DNA of 64,000 nucleotides from NCBI RefSeq assembly GCF_000743945.1, contig NZ_CP009238.1:1895070-1959069 (forward strand), in the 5' to 3' direction. The notes under the pieces are model-generated. The model made no database searches. It was not told where the DNA came from and was given only the letters and a program-made list of their open reading frames with translations. Positions 26,972 to 35,609 of this stretch are shown piece by piece. Positions within the stretch are counted from its first letter, which is position 1. Every line of letters starts with the position of its first letter. This stretch comes from Basilea psittacipulmonis DSM 24701. Lineage in GTDB: Bacteria > Pseudomonadota > Gammaproteobacteria > Burkholderiales > Burkholderiaceae_B. The position numbers and the translations under genes are program-made.

Positions 26972-29455
26972 ATGTCAAAAACGCTTATTATTGCAGAAAA
27001 ACCATCTGTAGCTCGTGATATTGCTCAGGCGCTTGGGGGCTTTAAACGAGAGGGAGATTTTTATGAAAGTGAGCATTATGTGCTTTCTTCTAGTGTCGGT
27101 CATTTATTGACACTAGCCAATCCTGATGATGTCAGCCGTGGAAAGTGGTCTTTTACTAACTTACCAGCGATTCCAAAAAAACATTTTGATATTGTACCTA
27201 CCGACAAAAAGTCTCAAGCTCGTTTGAATATGCTCACAAAATTAATCAAACGACGTGATGTAGATGCACTCATTAACGCCTGTGATGCGGGACGAGAGGG
27301 TGAACTTATCTTCCGTTACATTGTCCAATACAGTGGTACGAAAAAACCTATCCAGCGTCTTTGGCTACAATCCATGACCCGTTCGGCCATTGTCGATGCT
27401 TTTTCTAAACTACGTCCTGATGCCGATATGAAACCTCTTGAAGATGCGGCCCGTTCTCGTGCTGAGGCAGACTGGCTCATCGGAATCAATGGCACTCGTG
27501 CGATGACCGCCTTTAATAGTAAAGATGGTGGTTTTTATAAAACACCTGTCGGCCGCGTTCAGACACCGACTTTAGCGATTGTATTTGCACGTGAAGAACA
27601 AATTCGGGCCCACAAAGAACGCACTTATTGGGAAGTTTACGCTAATTTTGCGTGTGCAAATGGTTTTTATGAGGGGCGTTGGTTTAATCCTAATCACAAG
27701 AAAAACAACGAAGATCCCGATGACCGAGATCATCGTATTTGGCTAAAAGAAACGGCTGAACTCATTCAATCCAAATGCCATAGAAAAACTGGCGTGGTCA
27801 CGGAGGAATCTAAACCCAGTAGCCAACAATCGCCTCTTTTATTTGATTTAACGAGCTTACAAAGAGAAGCTAACTCTCGTTTTGGTTTCACTGCGAAAAC
27901 CACTTTGGCATTAGCTCAAGCACTTTATGAAAAACATAAGGTATTAACCTATCCTCGTACTGATTCACGTTATTTACCTGAAGATTATTTATCTCAGGTC
28001 AAGCAGACATTACAAACCATTACCGAATCTACCACGAGTATTAATCGCCCTCATGTGCCTTTTGCTAGTAAGATATTACAGCATAATTGGGTCGTGCCTA
28101 ATCGTCGCGTCTTTAATGACAAAAAGGTTTCTGATCACTTTGCAATCATTCCTACTTTGCAAATGCCAAAAGAACTCAGCGATGCGGAAGCAAAAATTTA
28201 TGATCTCGTATTAAAGCGTTTCTTGGCAGTATTTTTCCCAGCTGCCCAGTTTAATTTAACCACACGTATTACCAATATCGAAGGTCAATTATTTAAGACA
28301 GAAGGTAAGGTATTGGTTTCTCCTGGATGGTTAGAAGTATATGGTCGCCAACACACAGAAGAAGACGCTTTGGTGCCGATCGAACATAATGAAAAAGTGT
28401 CTGCAGAAGATATTTATATCAAAGAAGCCCAAACACGTCCTCCTGCACGTTATAACGAGGCGACCTTATTAAGTGCCATGGAAGCGGCAGGAAAATTAGT
28501 CGAAGACGATGAACTGCGTGAAGCGATGTCTGAACGTGGCTTAGGCACGCCTGCGACACGTGCCACCATTATCGAAGGGTTATTAAACGAACAGTATTTG
28601 CACCGTGAAGGTCGTGATTTAGTGCCGACCGCAAAAGCCAGACAGTTAATGACCCTACTGAATGGTTTAAAAGTCACCGAGTTAACCTCTCCTGAACTAA
28701 CAGGTGAGTGGGAACATAAACTGAAACAAATGGAACAAGGACAGCTAGAACGACAGTCTTTTATGCAGGATATTACGCGTGTCACCCAAGTACTGGTCAA
28801 ACGTGCCAAAGAATATGAACTTGACACCATTCCAGGCGATTATGTCACGCTTTCTACGCCTTGTCCTATGTGCCATGGTGTTGTCAGAGAAAATTACAGA
28901 CGTTATGCCTGCGATAATTGCGATTTTTCAATTACCAAACATCCTGGTGGTCGTACATTTGAAACAGATGAAGTGGAAACCTTGTTGAAAAACCGCGAGC
29001 TGGGTCCATTAAATGGCTTTATTAGCAAGATGGGACGACCTTTTTCTGCCTTGTTAAAAATCACCTCAGACGGAAAACTTGAGTTTGACTTTGGACAAGA
29101 CAGTGAGGAAGATGATGAGAAAATCGATTTTGCATCACTAACCCCTACTATTTGCCCTGTTTCTCAAGCCGAAATTTACGATACGGGTATGCAATACATC
29201 ATTAAACATCCGCCTGCATCGTTAGCATTGAAAGAAGAAGAATTGAAGCTATCCAAAATCATTCTTCAACAAGAACTATCGACCGATCAAGTGGTGAAAT
29301 TGCTAGATGAGGGCAAAACCGATTTATTAGAGAACTTTGTCTCCAATCGTACTCATCGCAAATTTAAAGCTTACTTGGTACTCAATAAAGGTGGCAAAGT
29401 AGGATTTGAGTTTGAAGAAAAAACGCCCAAAACACCTCGTCAGAAGAAAAAATGA
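26972..29455 (+). CDS. topB: DNA topoisomerase III
   Basis: This 827-residue type IA topoisomerase decatenates and relaxes DNA through a single-strand break. The Toprim domain starts at LIIAEKPSVARDIA (residues 5-18), with the acidic CDAGREGELIFR near 103-114. The catalytic Tyr lies in LTYPRTDSRYL near 328-338. A C-terminal zinc-finger-like segment (CPMC...CDNC) sits near 631-650, followed by Toprim-C repeats. It is a normal-length TopB. Its stop overlaps the hemN ATG by 4 bp. In cells with many local repeats this enzyme can also influence repeat stability, but that is inference. Confidence 0.95.
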   Translation: MSKTLIIAEKPSVARDIAQALGGFKREGDFYESEHYVLSSSVGHLLTLANPDDVSRGKWSFTNLPAIPKKHFDIVPTDKKSQARLNMLTKLIKRRDVDALINACDAGREGELIFRYIVQYSGTKKPIQRLWLQSMTRSAIVDAFSKLRPDADMKPLEDAARSRAEADWLIGINGTRAMTAFNSKDGGFYKTPVGRVQTPTLAIVFAREEQIRAHKERTYWEVYANFACANGFYEGRWFNPNHKKNNEDPDDRDHRIWLKETAELIQSKCHRKTGVVTEESKPSSQQSPLLFDLTSLQREANSRFGFTAKTTLALAQALYEKHKVLTYPRTDSRYLPEDYLSQVKQTLQTITESTTSINRPHVPFASKILQHNWVVPNRRVFNDKKVSDHFAIIPTLQMPKELSDAEAKIYDLVLKRFLAVFFPAAQFNLTTRITNIEGQLFKTEGKVLVSPGWLEVYGRQHTEEDALVPIEHNEKVSAEDIYIKEAQTRPPARYNEATLLSAMEAAGKLVEDDELREAMSERGLGTPATRATIIEGLLNEQYLHREGRDLVPTAKARQLMTLLNGLKVTELTSPELTGEWEHKLKQMEQGQLERQSFMQDITRVTQVLVKRAKEYELDTIPGDYVTLSTPCPMCHGVVRENYRRYACDNCDFSITKHPGGRTFETDEVETLLKNRELGPLNGFISKMGRPFSALLKITSDGKLEFDFGQDSEEDDEKIDFASLTPTICPVSQAEIYDTGMQYIIKHPPASLALKEEELKLSKIILQQELSTDQVVKLLDEGKTDLLENFVSNRTHRKFKAYLVLNKGGKVGFEFEEKTPKTPRQKKK

Positions 29456-30816
29456 AGCAAAATCTCATCCAAAAATACAACATCCCCGGTCCTCGTTATA
29501 CCAGTTACCCTACCGTTCCATACTGGGATAATGAGGGCTTTAGTAGCGAACGCTATATACAAACACTGAAAAAAAGTTTTGATGAAAGTAATGCCAAAGA
29601 AGGTATTAGCTTATACATTCATTTACCCTACTGTGAAAGTTTATGCACGTTCTGTGCCTGTCATAAACGCATTACCAAAAAACATTCTGTCGAAGAGCCG
29701 TATATTGACGCACTTCTTAAAGAGTGGTCTTTATATTTGAACATCCTAGGCGATCGCCCGAATATTAGCGAGATTCACCTAGGTGGTGGCACCCCGACTT
29801 TTTTCAAACCTGAAAACCTCAAACGTCTGATTGAGGGAATTTTATCCACATCCACCGTCGCACCAGAACATAGTTTTAGTTTTGAAGGTCACCCGAACAA
29901 CACCACTCGTTCCCATTTACAAACTTTATACGATCTAGGTTTTAGACGCGTCAGTTTCGGCGTTCAAGACTATGACGCTAAGGTTCAAATCGCGATTAAC
30001 CGCATCCAGCCTTACTTTAAAGTCAAAGAAGTAACGGAAATTGCTCGAGAAATAGGCTACACCAGCATTAGCCATGATTTAGTGTTTGGCCTACCGTTTC
30101 AAACTTGGGAAAGCGAAGAAAAAACCATTAAGCAAACCATCGCCTTAAAACCCGATAGACTCGCCTTTTACTCCTATGCACACGTACCTTGGATCAAAGG
30201 TGTTGGCCAACGTGGGTTTGATGAAAACGATCTACCCAGTGGTCCAGAAAAACGTAAACTTTACGAAAATGGCAAAGCGTTATTAGAAGCATTAGGCTAT
30301 GTAGAAATTGGCATGGACCATTTTTCCTTGCCTCAAGATGAGCTATACCAATCGATGTTGAACCGCAAGATTCATCGTAATTTTATGGGCTATACCTCAT
30401 CCTCAACACAGGTGATGATCGGCTTGGGCGTTTCGGCGATTGGCGATACTTGGTATGCTTTTGGCCAAAATGAAAAGTCTATTGAAACTTACTACGAATA
30501 TTTGCAAAAAGACCTCCTGCCTATCTATCGAGGACATATTCTTACCTCAGAAGATTTAGTGATCCGTCGTCATATCTTAAATCTAATGTGTTTATTGCAC
30601 ACGCGTTGGGACGATCCGCAAGCACAGTTTGCCGAACTTCCCCAAACATTAGAACGATTACAGGAAATGCAAAACGATGGCTTACTCACTCTGTTACCGA
30701 ATGGTATCGATATTACCGAAGAGGGGCGAACCTTTGCACGCAATATCTGTATGGCATTTGATTTAAGAATGTTACGAAACAAACCCGAAACTCGTATTTT
30801 TTCCATGACGGTATAA
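29452..30816 (+). CDS. hemN: Oxygen-independent coproporphyrinogen III oxidase
   Basis: This 454-residue radical SAM enzyme converts coproporphyrinogen III to protoporphyrinogen IX without oxygen, late in haem synthesis. The cluster motif is CESLCTFCAC (Cys-x3-Cys-x2-Cys-x-Cys) near residues 60-70. The IHLGGGTPTFF glycine loop follows near 105-115. The N-terminal GPRYTSYPT matches true HemN, which distinguishes it from HemW-like proteins. The start overlaps topB (ATGA), and the methyltransferase gene follows 4 bp after the stop. Confidence 0.95.
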   Translation: MKQNLIQKYNIPGPRYTSYPTVPYWDNEGFSSERYIQTLKKSFDESNAKEGISLYIHLPYCESLCTFCACHKRITKKHSVEEPYIDALLKEWSLYLNILGDRPNISEIHLGGGTPTFFKPENLKRLIEGILSTSTVAPEHSFSFEGHPNNTTRSHLQTLYDLGFRRVSFGVQDYDAKVQIAINRIQPYFKVKEVTEIAREIGYTSISHDLVFGLPFQTWESEEKTIKQTIALKPDRLAFYSYAHVPWIKGVGQRGFDENDLPSGPEKRKLYENGKALLEALGYVEIGMDHFSLPQDELYQSMLNRKIHRNFMGYTSSSTQVMIGLGVSAIGDTWYAFGQNEKSIETYYEYLQKDLLPIYRGHILTSEDLVIRRHILNLMCLLHTRWDDPQAQFAELPQTLERLQEMQNDGLLTLLPNGIDITEEGRTFARNICMAFDLRMLRNKPETRIFSMTV

Positions 30817-30820
30817 GCCC

Positions 30821-31639
30821 ATGAGTCTGATTCCTGAAATTCGCGAAGGTCAATCAATTGAGCTGTTGAAAGCCTTACATATCCTGACACGTGACGGAAA
30901 AATTAATCAAGATACACGTCGCAAACTCAAACAGGTCTATCATCTTTTTCAGTTTATTGAACCTTTGATGAAAGATATATTCGATCATCAAGACACCCTG
31001 AATCTCGTGGATCACGGGGCAGGCAAATCATATCTCGGTTTTATTCTTTATGATTTGTTCCTCAAAAACTTCCCGCAAGCTCATGTTTACGGTATTGAGA
31101 CACGTCATGATCTTATTGTTAATGCTCAGTCTTTGGCCAAAAAAATCGGTTTTGAACAAGGCATGAGTTTCTTAGAAATGAATACGGCAGACAGTTTTCA
31201 TCACCCCAGTCTTCCTGAAAAAGTCGATATCGTGACCGCTTTACATGCTTGTAACACGGCTACAGATGATGCTTTAAAGTTTGCACTTATTCATCAAGCC
31301 AAATACGTGGTACTGGTGCCTTGTTGTCAAGCAGAAGTCGCTGCCGTGTTTAGAAAACTCAAAGGCCATACCCTTGGCAAAACCCCTTTGTCCGAAATCT
31401 GGCGACATCCCTTACATTCAAGAGAATTTGGTAGTCACTTAACGAATGTATTGCGTTGTTTACAGCTTGAAGCCCATGGCTACCAAGTCACGGTGACGGA
31501 ACTGGTTGGATGGGAACACTCGATGAAAAACGAACTCATCATCGCCAAGAGCAAACACAGTGCCAGACAGCGACAATTGGCCATTCTACAAGAAATGAAT
31601 CTCGACTGCCTAAAAGAACGATTCGCCTACGATCTGTGA
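30821..31639 (+). CDS. SAM-dependent methyltransferase (Methyltransf_32-like)
   Basis: The 272-residue protein has a class I methyltransferase fold. The SAM-binding loop is VDHGAGKSYLGF near residues 63-74, with an acidic strand end at YGIETR near 94-99. The ALHACNTATDDAL segment (near 142-154) and the VPCCQ motif (near 169-173) are hallmarks of the family that includes METTL25 and GSTCD relatives. Its substrate is unknown; an RNA target is a guess from relatives. The start lies 4 bp after hemN, so it is the third gene of the topB-hemN transcript. Confidence 0.8.
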   Translation: MSLIPEIREGQSIELLKALHILTRDGKINQDTRRKLKQVYHLFQFIEPLMKDIFDHQDTLNLVDHGAGKSYLGFILYDLFLKNFPQAHVYGIETRHDLIVNAQSLAKKIGFEQGMSFLEMNTADSFHHPSLPEKVDIVTALHACNTATDDALKFALIHQAKYVVLVPCCQAEVAAVFRKLKGHTLGKTPLSEIWRHPLHSREFGSHLTNVLRCLQLEAHGYQVTVTELVGWEHSMKNELIIAKSKHSARQRQLAILQEMNLDCLKERFAYDL

Positions 31640-31989
31640 GATTGTTGATCATGAGGATAAGTCGCCTTAACCGCCGTCTGACCTCACGATTGAATCGGGA
31701 CATTTTGTTCGAGCAAAAGGTTTTTTGATGTAGATTGACGGCATATCAATGACGTGACAGCCTTGTTTACTCACGGTGAGAGACGCATTACCCCATCAGC
31801 AGATCGCCCCTCTTTTTCACCCACCGTGAAACATGCTTCGAGCTATCGCAGCGGTTCGGTGAGCGAATCTACTTGCTGTAAGACACACTCTCTATATCTC
31901 AGTAGATTGACAGCCTTGTTTACTCACGGTGAGGGACGCATTACCCCATCAGCAGATCGCCCCTCTTTCCCCCCACCGTGAAACATGCG
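31640..31989. repeat. Direct repeat of about 82 bp with inverted ends, between convergent genes
   Basis: Copy 1 is 31755-31836 and copy 2 is 31908-31988 (period 153 bp). They differ at only a few positions, and copy 2 is one base shorter. Each begins TGACAGCC, then TTTACTCACGGTGAG, and ends CACCGTGAAACATGC. The TCACGGTG and CACCGTGA segments form an inverted repeat around a 44-45-base GC-richer core. The rest of the gap is non-coding. It separates the methyltransferase gene from dsbD, whose stop is 2 bp from copy 2, so it may act as a two-way terminator or RNA 3' structure. Confidence 0.85.
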
Positions 31990-33873
31990 TCAATTCTTAT
32001 TCAGAGCACGTTGTAGTATCGAGGCAAAGTCTTGGGCATTTTTAAAACCAATCACTCGCTCGACTAATTTCCCTTCTTTAAAAATCAAAATAGCGGGCGG
32101 TCCAAATAATCGATATTGTTTCAAAATATCCATATGTGCTTGCGTTAAATCCGTCATATCAATACGATACAACTTCATTTGACGCATCATTTGTTCAACA
32201 CGGGGATCGGTAAACGTATATTTTTCCATTTCAATACACGCCACACACCAATCCGCATAAAAATCCACCAAAGCGATTTTTTCTTGTTGCAACACCTGAT
32301 TCAAGGTGTTTCCATCGTGAATATCATTAAATTCTAAATGACCCGCTACACTGCCCAAAGCTTTGTTTTGAGCCATTGTTAGCGGACTTAAAGGATTTAA
32401 GGCATCGCGACCACCCGCCGCATAGCCTATCACGATCACAAACGCCCATAACACAAATAAAAGACTCAACACCTTAGACAAAAGTCGCCATAAAGTGATG
32501 TTGCCTATCGATTCAAACAACCCTAAACAAATAGCAAAGCCTAGGCATAGTGCGGCCCACAATATCATCGACAAACCACTAGGTAAAATCGCTTGAGCCA
32601 ACCATAATGCGGTCGCCAACAGTAACAAACCACAAAATGCTTTCACACGATACATCCATTGTCCTGTTTTAGGCACCCAACGTCCTGCACCTATCCCTAA
32701 AAGTAACAATAATGCACCTTGCCCCCACGCCAAGAAAAACAAAGCTAATGCACCTGTTAATAAGCTTTGAGTTTGGGCAATAAATAACAACACGCCCGCC
32801 ATTGGTGCTGCCACACAAGGCCCTAACACCAACGCCGACAATAAGCCGACCACAAACGCTTGTCCTACACCATGTCCCTTAATCGTATTTGTTTTTTTAT
32901 TGAGTAAATTCTGGACGGCAACTGGCATCTGTAAATTCAACACATCAAACATGGCCAATGCAAAAACAACCAAAATCACTGCAAACGTGCCTAATACCCA
33001 AGGATTTTGCAACCAAATCGATAAAGAGGCCCCCATCGCTGCCGCCAACACGCCCAACAAAGTATAGACCAGCGATACGCCCAATACATAAGCAGCTGAC
33101 ACGCCAAAGCCTCGTTTAGCGGATACCGTTGTCGAAGATGAAGATTTTCCAACAATGATAGACAATAAAATAGGTAACATGGGCAATACGCAAGGCGTTA
33201 CTGACAACATCACGCCTAACGCAAAACAAATCAACACGATTTGCCATAATGAAGCCTGAGTCAGATAACGTGCGACTCCCTCATCATTTTCGTTCCATAA
33301 CGCCGTTACATTTGTCGTGCGGTCCGTTTCATTGATGATTGTATCGACCTGACTACTTTGACGAGTATTCAAAGGAAACTTCATAAAGGAAGTGTCCGAT
33401 GCCGATAAACGCTGCACGTTTAATTTACCAGAAGCATCCTTACTCAGCGTAAACGTCTCGTCCATGGGTGGATAGCACAACCCTGCATCCGCACACCCTT
33501 GAAAATGCACTACCAGACTGCCTTCACGCGACGTACCCTTTACATCTATCTGTCCTTGCACTAAAGGCTGATGATAGACTTGTACCACTTTCCCAAAATT
33601 TTCATCATACTTTTCTTCGGCCACTGGTAACGTCATATTTAAAGGCGTTGCATCCAGTGTCGCGTTCAAACTTTCTTTGTACAAGTAATAACCAGGTGCC
33701 ACCTTAATCCCTACTAGCAGCTGATCCTCATCTAATACGGACACCGTTGCTTGAAAGGCTTGTTCAGGCTCCAAAAACTCATCTGCATGAACGACATTCA
33801 TCCATCCTACCAACAACGCTAACCATAAGGCTAGGCACCCATATATGATTTTCTTGGGGGAAATACTAATCAT
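31990..33873 (-). CDS. dsbD: Thiol:disulfide interchange protein DsbD
   Basis: This 627-residue inner-membrane protein carries reducing power from cytoplasmic thioredoxin to periplasmic DsbC-type proteins and cytochrome c maturation. A signal peptide ends near residue 30. The periplasmic alpha domain has the cysteine pair GCADAGLCYPP near 131-141. The eight-helix beta domain has its reactive cysteines in VTPCVLPMLP and LGPCVAAPMAG. The C-terminal thioredoxin-like gamma domain has the CVAC active site (DFYADWCVACIEME) near 541-554. All three redox pairs are present. It overlaps cutA by 8 bp, the same gene pair as in E. coli. Confidence 0.95.
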   Translation of the reverse strand: MISISPKKIIYGCLALWLALLVGWMNVVHADEFLEPEQAFQATVSVLDEDQLLVGIKVAPGYYLYKESLNATLDATPLNMTLPVAEEKYDENFGKVVQVYHQPLVQGQIDVKGTSREGSLVVHFQGCADAGLCYPPMDETFTLSKDASGKLNVQRLSASDTSFMKFPLNTRQSSQVDTIINETDRTTNVTALWNENDEGVARYLTQASLWQIVLICFALGVMLSVTPCVLPMLPILLSIIVGKSSSSTTVSAKRGFGVSAAYVLGVSLVYTLLGVLAAAMGASLSIWLQNPWVLGTFAVILVVFALAMFDVLNLQMPVAVQNLLNKKTNTIKGHGVGQAFVVGLLSALVLGPCVAAPMAGVLLFIAQTQSLLTGALALFFLAWGQGALLLLLGIGAGRWVPKTGQWMYRVKAFCGLLLLATALWLAQAILPSGLSMILWAALCLGFAICLGLFESIGNITLWRLLSKVLSLLFVLWAFVIVIGYAAGGRDALNPLSPLTMAQNKALGSVAGHLEFNDIHDGNTLNQVLQQEKIALVDFYADWCVACIEMEKYTFTDPRVEQMMRQMKLYRIDMTDLTQAHMDILKQYRLFGPPAILIFKEGKLVERVIGFKNAQDFASILQRALNKN

Positions 33874-34201
33874 GACTTGCTACCTCTTTAGCCACCCAAG
33901 AAAGATACTCCGGCAATCCGCCTACTATCGGCATCACCACAATTTCTGGAATCTCATAAGGATGTGCTAATTTAATCTCTTGTACACAAGCTTCTTGCTT
34001 TGCTTGCGTCGTTTTTATTAATAGTTGCATTTCCGATTCAGCCTGCAATTTGCCCTCCCACATATACACGGACAGACCTGCTGGTGAAATATGTGCACAC
34101 GCTGCCATGCCATGTTCAACTGTTTGATGAGCAATTCTTTTTGCGGTTAATAAATCAGGGACCGCTGTCATAATCAATACACATGCTGATAAATCTTTCA
34201 T
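33866..34201 (-). CDS. cutA: CutA divalent-cation tolerance protein
   Basis: The 111-residue protein belongs to the trimeric CutA1 family, with an early TAVPD strand, AACAHISP near residues 34-41, YMWEGKLQ near 47-54 and the HPYEIPEIVVMPI segment near 80-92. Its physiological role is unclear although it has been linked to copper tolerance. The ATG at 34201 is preferred; a TTG at 34216 would add five residues. It precedes dsbD, which it overlaps. Confidence 0.9.
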   Translation of the reverse strand: MKDLSACVLIMTAVPDLLTAKRIAHQTVEHGMAACAHISPAGLSVYMWEGKLQAESEMQLLIKTTQAKQEACVQEIKLAHPYEIPEIVVMPIVGGLPEYLSWVAKEVASHD

Positions 34202-34525
34202 GCCAAACCATTTCAATGCTTAAAACAAAAGGTATTGTACCCTCATTTTGAGGCCTACACCAAAATACCTTATTGTGCGTGCTACCGCTATCAATGAGTA
34301 GCATCTGTTTTCAACGGTACCGCTGCATTCAGTCCTGCCGCACCTTTGACAATACTAATAGACACCTCTTTTTACAAATAGTTTCATTTAAAAATAATTT
34401 ATTTTTTTGATCAAGTCTGCTCCTATCTAATTTTTTAGCAGAGGTTTATTCAGGCCAATTAAACAGGTGTGTTAGGTTAAAATGAACGCTACTTTAAGTA
34501 GATTATTAGAATTGGAATAGTCGTT
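34202..34525. other. Divergent intergenic region between cutA and the zapA operon
   Basis: A gap of about 320 bases with no gene. It must hold promoters for both directions. A TAAAAT at 34475-34480 could serve as the -10 for the coiled-coil/zapA operon. Otherwise nothing distinctive is visible. Confidence 0.5.
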
Positions 34526-34927
34526 ATGCTTCAAGACCTAGAACAGATTGCCCAGAAAATAAAATACCTCGTCACAGAGAAACATCATTTAGAAAAAAAA
34601 TACCAAGAAACGCTTTCCGAGAACCAATCCTTATCGGAAAAGATTGATGCTCAAAAAACGACTTTAACTCAAGAAATCCAAGAAAAAGACGCGTTGATTC
34701 ATCAGCTAAAAAATGAGGTATCTAGTTCTACACTGAAAAGCCAAGAGTTTGAAAAAACCATCAAAAGTCTTGAACAAACCGTTGAACAGCTTCGCGAACA
34801 GCTTTCACAGAGCGAAACACAGGTCCAATCCTTAAAAAATGACTATGAAATACTGAAAAATGGGGCGATTCAAGCTCGCGAACGTGTCGAAAAAATCTTG
34901 ATTAATTTACCTGCCGGAGAAGAATAA
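34526..34927 (+). CDS. Coiled-coil protein, ZapB-like, upstream of zapA
   Basis: The 133-residue product is almost entirely predicted coiled coil, rich in Gln, Glu, Lys and Leu with heptad spacing from residue 5 to 125 and no cysteine or membrane segment. A small coiled-coil gene directly upstream of zapA is common in beta- and gammaproteobacteria and is usually ZapB-like or TIGR02449-like, connected with the division machinery. This one is longer than the roughly 75-80 residues of E. coli ZapB. The stop codon overlaps the zapA start by one base, supporting a joint role in Z-ring assembly. Confidence 0.72.
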   Translation: MLQDLEQIAQKIKYLVTEKHHLEKKYQETLSENQSLSEKIDAQKTTLTQEIQEKDALIHQLKNEVSSSTLKSQEFEKTIKSLEQTVEQLREQLSQSETQVQSLKNDYEILKNGAIQARERVEKILINLPAGEE

Positions 34928-35229
34928 TGTCAAAAATTACCGTCAATATACTAGGTCGTGATATTAATCTTGCGTGCCAACCTCAAGAAAGCGAGAAAAT
35001 CCGCAGTGCTGCAGAATATGCAGGTCAGTTAATGGACAGAATCAGAAAGAAAAGCACTAATTTAAGCAGTGAACAAGTCGCTATTTTGGCATGTATCCAA
35101 CTAGCAACTGAATTACAAAACGTGAAAGCTCAAGATGGTCCTTTGGCTGGCGTTTCCTACGGTAAGCTACAAGAAACACTCGCTGATATTAACGACTTGC
35201 TAAATAAAGAACTCAAAACAAATCCTTAA
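34927..35229 (+). CDS. zapA: Cell division protein ZapA
   Basis: ZapA bundles FtsZ filaments at mid-cell. The 100-residue protein begins with the family signature VNILGRDINLAC-like strand pair and the adjacent AAEYAGQLMDRIR helix, and ends in a coiled coil. The length is normal. The ATG overlaps the preceding stop (TAATG). 6S RNA lies about 150 bp downstream on the same strand, the arrangement seen widely in proteobacteria. Confidence 0.93.
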   Translation: MSKITVNILGRDINLACQPQESEKIRSAAEYAGQLMDRIRKKSTNLSSEQVAILACIQLATELQNVKAQDGPLAGVSYGKLQETLADINDLLNKELKTNP

Positions 35230-35240
35230 ACAACCTTAAC

Positions 35241-35268
35241 ATGGGATCTATGCCGATACAGATCCCAT
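35241..35268 (+). terminator. Hairpin after zapA
   Basis: ATGGGATCT (35241-35249) pairs perfectly with AGATCCCAT (35260-35268) over a 10-base loop. It is followed by C-rich rather than T-rich sequence, so it may protect a 3' end or allow read-through to 6S RNA. Confidence 0.6.
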
Positions 35269-35363
35269 CCCCCCTACTTTCGCAACATGATGGCTGATAA
35301 CGTTCAGAAGCGGTGCCGATGCGAATCTCACACACCACCTTTACACCCTTTCCTGAAACATTT

Positions 35364-35369
35364 TATAAT
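35364..35369 (+). promoter_or_regulatory. -10 box of the 6S RNA promoter
   Basis: A perfect TATAAT lies 7 bases before the predicted 5' end of 6S RNA. Confidence 0.65.
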
Positions 35370-35375
35370 AGCGAC

Positions 35376-35555
35376 GTCCCTGCTTTATGCGAGATAAGCT
35401 TATATTCTCTTACCTATGCTTGTGGCATCGGGTTGTTAGCTTAGAAAGGTGGGCGTGAGCGTCTCTTTGTCAGATGAACCCGAAACCTCTCTCAAACGAC
35501 CCACTTGAACTTTAGGGTTCGAGATGCCAGCTTACACGCATACTACGCGGGGACT
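35376..35555 (+). ncRNA. ssrS: 6S RNA
   Basis: 6S RNA mimics an open promoter and sequesters sigma-70 RNA polymerase in stationary phase. Evidence: location directly downstream of zapA, length near 180 nt, and closing stem GTCCC (35376-35380) with GGGAC (35550-35554). The 3' half contains the conserved CTTGAACTTTAGGGTTCGAG block at about 35506-35525, resembling the E. coli CUUGAACCAAGGGUUCAAG region. A large internal bulge flanked by complementary arms is expected (GGTTGTTAGC region, GGGTGAGCGTC-like arm). Ends are approximate. Confidence 0.88.
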
Positions 35556-35609
35556 CTCTTTCAGCCACCCCCTCACTGAACATTAAATTTCTAAAAATCT
35601 ACCGCTGCT

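Noticed and set aside
31754..31981. 75-codon frame with duplicated peptide
   Set aside because: The duplication is of DNA (period 153 bp, in frame by chance). No ribosome site; it lies between convergent genes.
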